From JALRBM01 sp964615445 (lineage in GTDB: Bacteria; Patescibacteriota; Saccharimonadia; Saccharimonadales; Saccharimonadaceae), in assembly GCA_964615445.1 (NCBI GenBank), contig CAZTOK010000036.1, forward strand, positions 1 through 10,441: a stretch of DNA of 10,441 nucleotides, given 5' to 3'. The notes below the pieces were generated by a model. That model did no database searches, had not been told where the DNA came from, and saw only the letters and a list, made by a program, of their open reading frames with translations. Positions 7,731-10,441 of the stretch are shown here, piece by piece. The position numbers were made by a program, and so were the translations under genes. The number at the start of each line of letters is the position of its first letter. Positions within the stretch are counted from its first letter, which is position 1.

Positions 7731-7946
7731 TTACAAGCCTTTGAAAAGTTCTTCTACGGAGATTCCTAAGCCCTTGGCGATCATGCCCACCACTACTAAT
7801 GAGCTATTTTGCTCACCTCGTTCAATACGGCCTATATACGTCAGATCAAGGCCACATTTATCACCTAATCCCTCTTGAGTCAGTCCACGCTCTAATCTGA
7901 GTTGTCGTACTCTTTTGCCAAACTTTTTTACAATAGGTTTTATCAT
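7731..7946 (-). CDS. Xre-family helix-turn-helix regulator, possibly a controller protein
   Basis: The protein has 71 residues, almost all one HTH_3 domain: FGKRVRQLRLERGLTQEGL (9-27), then DLTYIGRIERGEQ (34-46) as the recognition helix region, and a closing helix GISVEELFKGL. It has no partner domain. Size and sequence type match the C (controller) proteins that set the timing of restriction genes, and it ends 24 bp from the convergent end of the endonuclease gene. Known C genes usually precede the endonuclease, so this one may instead regulate itself or the RNA/radC region on its other side. There is almost no room for a leader: the -10-like TATGTA ends 3 bp before ATG, and no ribosome site is visible, so translation may be leaderless. 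An operator-like palindrome lies in its promoter spacer. Confidence 0.82.
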   Translation of the reverse strand: MIKPIVKKFGKRVRQLRLERGLTQEGLGDKCGLDLTYIGRIERGEQNSSLVVVGMIAKGLGISVEELFKGL

Positions 7947-7949
7947 CTT

Positions 7950-7978
7950 TACATAGCGTAATCGGAATACGATTGTAA
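7950..7978 (-). promoter_or_regulatory. Promoter and operator of the xre gene
   Basis: Read on the minus strand, TTACAA (7978-7973), 17 bp and TATGTA (7955-7950) form a weak promoter-like pair just before the ATG. The spacer is filled by CGTAATCGGAATACG (7957-7971), a 15-bp palindrome with one mismatched pair. A palindrome between -35 and -10 is a standard site for autorepression by an HTH dimer. The palindrome is seen; the promoter boxes are poor matches. Confidence 0.45.
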
Positions 7979-8017
7979 CTCTACGGACGATATGTATTAT
8001 TTACTTCGTAAAAAGGC

Positions 8018-8046
8018 TTGTCACGAGATTGTTTTTAGCCTACTAT
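8018..8046 (+). promoter_or_regulatory. Promoter for the small RNA/leader
   Basis: TTGTCA (8018-8023), a 17-bp spacer and TACTAT (8041-8046) give a good sigma-70-like match, with a start expected near 8053. A perfect palindrome TTACTTCGTAA (8001-8011) lies just upstream and could bind a regulator such as the divergent Xre protein. Confidence 0.55.
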
Positions 8047-8052
8047 GTAAAT

Positions 8053-8210
8053 AAGCTTTGCAACGAAAGCACACAATTTGGAAGGCCTAACCCGTTGTTT
8101 TGCAATGGCATGGTCTAAAATACCTGACAGATACTGATCCCGTCGTTCAGCATCTGTCAGGTCATGCCTCGAAAGAGTCATGGGGCGAAAGCCCGCTAGC
8201 GGCGGGTTTT
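8053..8210 (+). ncRNA. Candidate structured small RNA or attenuated leader
   Basis: This gap of about 370 bases has no credible ORF but has promoter, structure and terminator in order. A 5' hairpin GCTTT/AAAGC (8055-8059/8066-8070) is followed by a long stem: GGCATG/CATGCC (8107-8112/8163-8168), a 9-nt bulge, ACCTGACAGAT/ATCTGTCAGGT (8122-8132/8152-8162), one A-C mismatch, CTGA/TCAG, and a 9-nt loop (8138-8146). Then comes the terminator. The loop bases CAACG (8061-8065) could pair with CGTTG (8093-8097). The product would be about 155 nt. I do not recognise it as 6S, SRP, tmRNA, RNase P, T-box or a known riboswitch. It could be an independent RNA or a leader controlling the gene pair at 8316-9189. 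Confidence 0.5.
8189..8210 (+). terminator. Intrinsic terminator
   Basis: CCCGC (8192-8196) pairs with GCGGG (8202-8206) around the loop TAGCG, extended outward by A-T and G-T pairs, and is followed by TTTTGTGTTT. A competing hairpin GGGC-GAAA-GCCC (8183-8194), with a GNRA tetraloop, uses the same left arm, so the two cannot form together. Confidence 0.7.
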
Positions 8211-8264
8211 GTGTTTAATCCGCCATAATAAGAAAGCCTGACAGCAATATGACGTACAGCAACC

Positions 8265-8294
8265 TACAGTCGCTGAGACTGTATTTATTTTTGC
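8265..8294 (+). terminator. Second weak terminator-like hairpin
   Basis: TACAGTC (8265-8271) pairs perfectly with GACTGTA (8277-8283) around GCTGA, followed by a T-rich run to 8292. It lies only about 20 bp before the next start codon, so it could attenuate the 8316 gene or be a back-up stop for the small RNA. Confidence 0.4.
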
Positions 8295-8315
8295 ACTTTT
8301 TTCAAGGTCGGAATC

Positions 8316-8762
8316 ATGTACGGCCTCAATGTTAAGCGTCGAAGTCTTGGCCGCAACGCCTCTCTTTGCGCCGATTTGACGTTGCAATTACTTAGCCATC
8401 GTCATAGCGGCAAGATGGTTATCGTCACAGATCGACCCGTGAGCATGTTGTCAGGCGTGAAGAAGCAATGGTATAAAAAAATGCGTCGTTTACAGATTGA
8501 CCGATCCAGAACACTCAACGTAGACAGAATTAGGGGAATTATTGAGCAGGTTACATTCATGCAGAATTGTAGCTTCACTGCGAAATCACCAACAGATTTA
8601 CTTGAAGCTGATGTTACGTTCGCAACCTACCAAGACCTTTTGCAAGCACCCCCCGATTGCAAGGCGCTCTATATCACCCTCGACCTTCCTAAAGAGGCGC
8701 AGCATATGTTGACTGCCTGGATGCCTCAAAATAGCGAGGTAGTGCTCTATGAACAGAGATAA
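8316..8762 (+). CDS. Hypothetical protein translated together with RadC
   Basis: I do not recognise the 148-residue product. It is soluble, with no signal peptide or membrane segment. The first half is basic (KRRSLGR, KKQWYKKMRRLQ), and alternates strand-like stretches (MVIVTD at 34-39, ALYITLDL near 117-124) with basic helices; the second half is more acidic and ends in EVVLYEQR. The pattern suggests a small alpha/beta, perhaps nucleic-acid-binding, protein. AAGG (8304-8307) lies 8 nt before the ATG, which supports this start. Its end overlaps the start of radC by 14 bp, so the two proteins are probably made in fixed ratio and act together in DNA processing. It follows a strongly structured untranslated region, which may control both genes. 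Confidence 0.75.
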   Translation: MYGLNVKRRSLGRNASLCADLTLQLLSHRHSGKMVIVTDRPVSMLSGVKKQWYKKMRRLQIDRSRTLNVDRIRGIIEQVTFMQNCSFTAKSPTDLLEADVTFATYQDLLQAPPDCKALYITLDLPKEAQHMLTAWMPQNSEVVLYEQR

Positions 8763-9189
8763 GCCACTTTTAACTAACGCCGACATTCTGCCCTTCTTGA
8801 GTTTCATCCGTAACAAAAAACAGGAATATTTTTTATGTCTGTCGCTAGATAGTGGCCATAGGCTAATTGCGCGTCGAACTGTCACGATAGGACTGCTTGA
8901 TTCCGCGCTCGTACATCCACGTGAGGTATTTGCAGGTCCGCTAAAAGACCGTGCTGCATCTGTGATTATTTGTCACAATCATCCGTCTGGTGATTCCACG
9001 CCCAGCAGGCAAGACATTGAGGCAACCCAACAACTAGTCGCTGCTGCACAAATCTTAGGCATTCGCTTAAGAGACCACCTCATTATCACGAGCACAGAAC
9101 ACTATAGTTTTGCGAAGTACGGACTAATTGAGGATATCTTTGAGGCTCCCGGTAGACCTCGACGTCTTAAAGATGTCGCCGCCTACTAG
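8749..9189 (+). CDS. radC: RadC-family JAB-domain protein, short form
   Basis: The protein has 146 residues. The JAB1/MPN+ metalloprotease-like domain is clear: QEYFLCLSLDSGHRLI (25-40) with E26, then HNHPSGDSTPSRQD (76-89), which gives the complete zinc motif E...HxH-x7-SxxD (H76, H78, S86, D89), then LRDHLIIT (107-114). Full-length RadC proteins are about 220 residues and carry an N-terminal helix-hairpin-helix domain; that part is missing here, and only about 20 residues precede the JAB domain. RadC proteins were named for a DNA-repair role that was later withdrawn; the true activity is unknown, and they are common on mobile elements and near restriction genes. It is translated from inside the preceding gene, which could supply the missing DNA-binding part. 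The active site is intact. Confidence 0.88.
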   Translation: MNRDKPLLTNADILPFLSFIRNKKQEYFLCLSLDSGHRLIARRTVTIGLLDSALVHPREVFAGPLKDRAASVIICHNHPSGDSTPSRQDIEATQQLVAAAQILGIRLRDHLIITSTEHYSFAKYGLIEDIFEAPGRPRRLKDVAAY

Positions 9190-9198
9190 CTTCATCTC

Positions 9199-9227
9199 TG
9201 GAGATTACGGTATGCAGGTGCTATATT
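9199..9227 (+). promoter_or_regulatory. Promoter of the 9308 gene
   Basis: TGGAGA (9199-9204), a 17-bp spacer and an extended -10 TGC-TATATT (9219-9227) give a good promoter, with a start near 9234 and a 74-nt A-rich leader. A palindrome ATCTCTGGAGAT (9194-9205) covers the -35 box and could be an operator. GAGGAG (9296-9301) is the ribosome site, 6 nt before the ATG. Confidence 0.5.
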
Positions 9228-9307
9228 AGAAACAAGCTATGAGAGGCTTATGTAATCGTCTCTTTGACGAAACAAAAAATAACCAAAAATAAAATGAGGA
9301 GTTTTAT

Positions 9308-9757
9308 ATGTATCAACCTGGGATTATTCATACCCGTACCTCAGAAGAAAAGCAGGATATCTTTAAGGCATGGGCTCGTCCTGACGAAGCTTTCTTCGCA
9401 GCAGGCGCTTGTCATATTTTAGGACATCTATTCTTTTGGATGCATAAGCATGAGGGGTTCAAGCTAGTCCACATTAAACCCTCAAAAGGTTTCACTGGAG
9501 ATCATATGTTCGCCAGTAATGGCGAATGGGCTTTTGACTTTAATGGCTGGACTAAGGAAGAAGAGCTTTTAGAAAGTCATGCCGAAGTCTACAGAAAAGA
9601 GCATCCGGGATGGAATTACACCAAAATCGTATACGAGCACGGATTATTCGATAAGCCTGAAGGTCACCTGCCTCCAGAATTTTTCCCGTACTTGCCTTGG
9701 GAACGAGCATACAAATACATTCAGCGATTTCCTGCACAGCCACCTAAAGATGACTGA
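9308..9757 (+). CDS. Hypothetical protein, possible papain/transglutaminase-like fold
   Basis: I cannot name the 149-residue protein. It is soluble, without a signal peptide. Features that stand out are AAGACHILGHLFF (31-43), a cysteine at the start of a helix, followed by GDHMFASNGEWAFDFNGW (64-81). A helix-capping Cys (C35), then His in a strand (H66) and an Asp about ten residues on (D77, 'fDfnG') is the order and spacing of catalytic residues in papain-like and transglutaminase-like proteins ('C...H.w....g..yDa.G'). The C-terminal part is rich in aromatic residues and proline (PPEFFPYLPWERAYKYIQRF). This is pattern matching only, and the Cys-His-Asp set could be structural. The gene has its own promoter and a strong ribosome site, so it is probably well expressed and independent of radC. 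Confidence 0.7.
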   Translation: MYQPGIIHTRTSEEKQDIFKAWARPDEAFFAAGACHILGHLFFWMHKHEGFKLVHIKPSKGFTGDHMFASNGEWAFDFNGWTKEEELLESHAEVYRKEHPGWNYTKIVYEHGLFDKPEGHLPPEFFPYLPWERAYKYIQRFPAQPPKDD

Positions 9758-9781
9758 ATTATCTGTTAGGAGAACTACATT

Positions 9782-10210
9782 TTAAAGATGGCAGTTTTGA
9801 ACTGTCCAGTCTTTCACGCTAGACTCAGCGCCAAGTCCACTTAGGCTTGCACTCATGCCCTGGGAAGGATCATTGTCTATTTTTTCAAATAATTGTTTCA
9901 GTGCCTTAACGTCTGGCTGAATGTCATTCGGCGCTACTTGCTCAAGCCTATTAAACGCATTTGCGAAATCAGCTGGGTTGCTTGAAGAGTGAGAAAAAAC
10001 AGCAACTGCGTATGTATCGCCTTGAGCTTTATCAAGTTTTGCGGCCTCTTCCTTGTAAACTTTACAATAAGAAGCGATAGAACGATCAGGCTTAACAATT
10101 TGAAATAATAAAGCGATCATGATTGCTACTACTAACAGAGTAATGACAATAATAATATTACGCTTTCTTGAGCTAAGATTCTTAAATGTAGATATCTCTT
10201 TTTTATCCAT
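9782..10210 (-). CDS. Membrane-anchored hypothetical protein
   Basis: The protein has 142 residues. A basic N-terminus (SSRKRN, 13-18) is followed by one hydrophobic segment (about 19-39, IIIVITLLVVAIMIALLFQIV), so it should be a single-pass protein with its C-terminal domain outside the membrane. There is no lipobox cysteine near the segment. The outer domain is mainly helical and has just two cysteines, C49 in SYCKVYKEE and C140 at the very end (QNCHL), which could form a disulfide joining the ends of the domain. This pattern is common in small extracytoplasmic proteins of Gram-positive-like bacteria. A consensus TATAAT (minus strand, 10225-10220) lies shortly before the ATG. It is convergent with the 9308 gene (24 bp between) and divergent from the secreted-protein gene at 10341. 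Function is unknown. Confidence 0.72.
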   Translation of the reverse strand: MDKKEISTFKNLSSRKRNIIIVITLLVVAIMIALLFQIVKPDRSIASYCKVYKEEAAKLDKAQGDTYAVAVFSHSSSNPADFANAFNRLEQVAPNDIQPDVKALKQLFEKIDNDPSQGMSASLSGLGAESSVKDWTVQNCHL

Positions 10211-10219
10211 ATGTTCTTG

Positions 10220-10225
10220 ATTATA
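10220..10225 (-). promoter_or_regulatory. -10 box of the membrane-protein gene
   Basis: The minus strand reads TATAAT, 9 nt before the ATG at 10210, so the transcript would be nearly leaderless. No good -35 box is seen at the right distance. Confidence 0.45.
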
Positions 10226-10246
10226 CCATTCCTAAAGTGGTTATGT

Positions 10247-10273
10247 TTTGACATATTATTTACGAATGTCAAA
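10247..10273. promoter_or_regulatory. Operator-like inverted repeat between divergent genes
   Basis: TTTGACAT (10247-10254) and ATGTCAAA (10266-10273) are perfect 8-base inverted arms with 11 bp between their inner ends. They lie between the divergent promoters and overlap the likely -35 region of the plus-strand gene, so a regulator dimer bound here could control both genes. Confidence 0.45.
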
Positions 10274-10287
10274 TTATATGCTATATC
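10259..10287 (+). promoter_or_regulatory. Promoter of the secreted-protein gene
   Basis: TTTACG (10259-10264), 17 bp, and an extended -10 TGC-TATATC (10279-10287) form a plausible promoter with a start near 10294. A TTGACA at 10248-10253 also exists but has no -10 box at normal spacing. Confidence 0.4.
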
Positions 10288-10299
10288 TTTAGGAGATTT

Positions 10300-10326
10300 A
10301 TGGCACTTATAAAAAAGTTGGGATAA
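10300..10326 (+). CDS. Possible eight-codon leader peptide
   Basis: ATG starts a frame MALIKKLG followed by TAA, with AGGAG (10291-10295) 4 nt ahead. It ends 14 nt before the ATG of the secreted-protein gene. If the transcript began near 10294, as the mapped promoter suggests, the AGGAG would sit at the very 5' end, which weakens the case. It is too short to judge as a gene. Confidence 0.25.
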   Translation: MALIKKLG

Positions 10327-10340
10327 CGGAGGGATCTAGT

Positions 10341-10441
10341 ATGGGGAAATATAAAAACTTGGCGTTCGTAGCAATGTTCGTTGCTGTTGGAGCGCCACTT
10401 ATTATTGCACATCCTGCATTTGCTGCAAGCGGTGATGTTTC
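10341..10441 (+). CDS. Secreted or exported protein, N-terminal part
   Basis: The gene runs off the right edge; 33 complete codons are visible. They encode a textbook signal peptide: a short basic start (MGKYKN), a hydrophobic core (LAFVAMFVAVGAPLIIA) and a cleavage site HPAFA-A (cut expected after residue 28 or 29), followed by SGDV. GGAGGG (10328-10333) lies 7 nt before the ATG, which fixes the start. The mature protein cannot be classified from five residues. It is divergent from the membrane-anchored protein and shares a control region with it, so both may serve the cell surface. Confidence 0.75.
   Translation, partial: MGKYKNLAFVAMFVAVGAPLIIAHPAFAASGDV

Noticed and set aside
8053..8210. 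Retron msr-msd RNA
   Set aside because: There is no reverse transcriptase in the window, and the 5' and 3' ends of the RNA do not form an a1/a2 pair.
8196..8387. Minus-strand ORF of 63 codons across the terminator and the 8316 start
   Set aside because: It overlaps a terminator and a better-supported gene, has no ribosome site and has no recognisable features.
9792..9804. CAGTT/AACTG hairpin near the 3' end of the 9782 gene as a terminator
   Set aside because: It lies inside the coding sequence, has only a 5-bp stem and no T tract on the proper side.
1..10441. Avoidance of GGATC, the guessed restriction site
   Set aside because: I counted 9 GGATC/GATCC sites among about 33 GATC, a little below expectation but not convincing in a single window.

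Overview
The window looks like a stretch of a small, moderately AT-rich bacterial genome, most likely from the Patescibacteria/CPR group (Candidatus Saccharibacteria is my best guess). The guess rests on gene style: a RadC protein with only its JAB domain, tightly packed short hypothetical genes, and a small secreted or membrane protein pair. No rRNA or other marker is present, so it stays a guess. UGA is used as a stop (ends of the genes at 1-315 and 9308-9757), which argues against code 25 of Gracilibacteria/Absconditabacteria.

Left part (1-7946) is a compact defence island. It opens with the C-terminal end of a replication-relaxation-like protein, a family typical of plasmids and integrative elements. 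Next comes an ApeA-like HEPN protein (392-1687) and, convergent to it, a large AAA_13 ATPase with a CPFC motif and a possible anticodon-nuclease-like C-terminus (1778-4027, minus). A complete type IIS restriction-modification operon follows (4135-7706): two D12-class adenine methyltransferases, one for each strand of an asymmetric site, and an AlwI-family endonuclease. A 71-residue Xre regulator (7731-7946, minus) with a near-palindromic operator in its promoter region closes the island. Together these would act as restriction plus two abortive-infection style systems. A 13-bp perfect inverted repeat flanks the AAA_13 gene and may mark it as a separate module.

Middle part (7947-8315) has no protein gene. 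It has a good promoter (8018-8046), a long imperfect hairpin and an intrinsic terminator (8189-8210), so it probably encodes a small RNA of about 155 nt or an attenuated leader for the next operon.

Right part (8316-10441) holds an unrecognised gene overlapping a short radC, a stand-alone gene that may have a papain/transglutaminase-like fold, a membrane-anchored protein with two extracytoplasmic cysteines (minus strand), and, divergent from it, the beginning of a secreted protein that runs off the window. The divergent region between the last two carries an inverted repeat and an eight-codon leader ORF.
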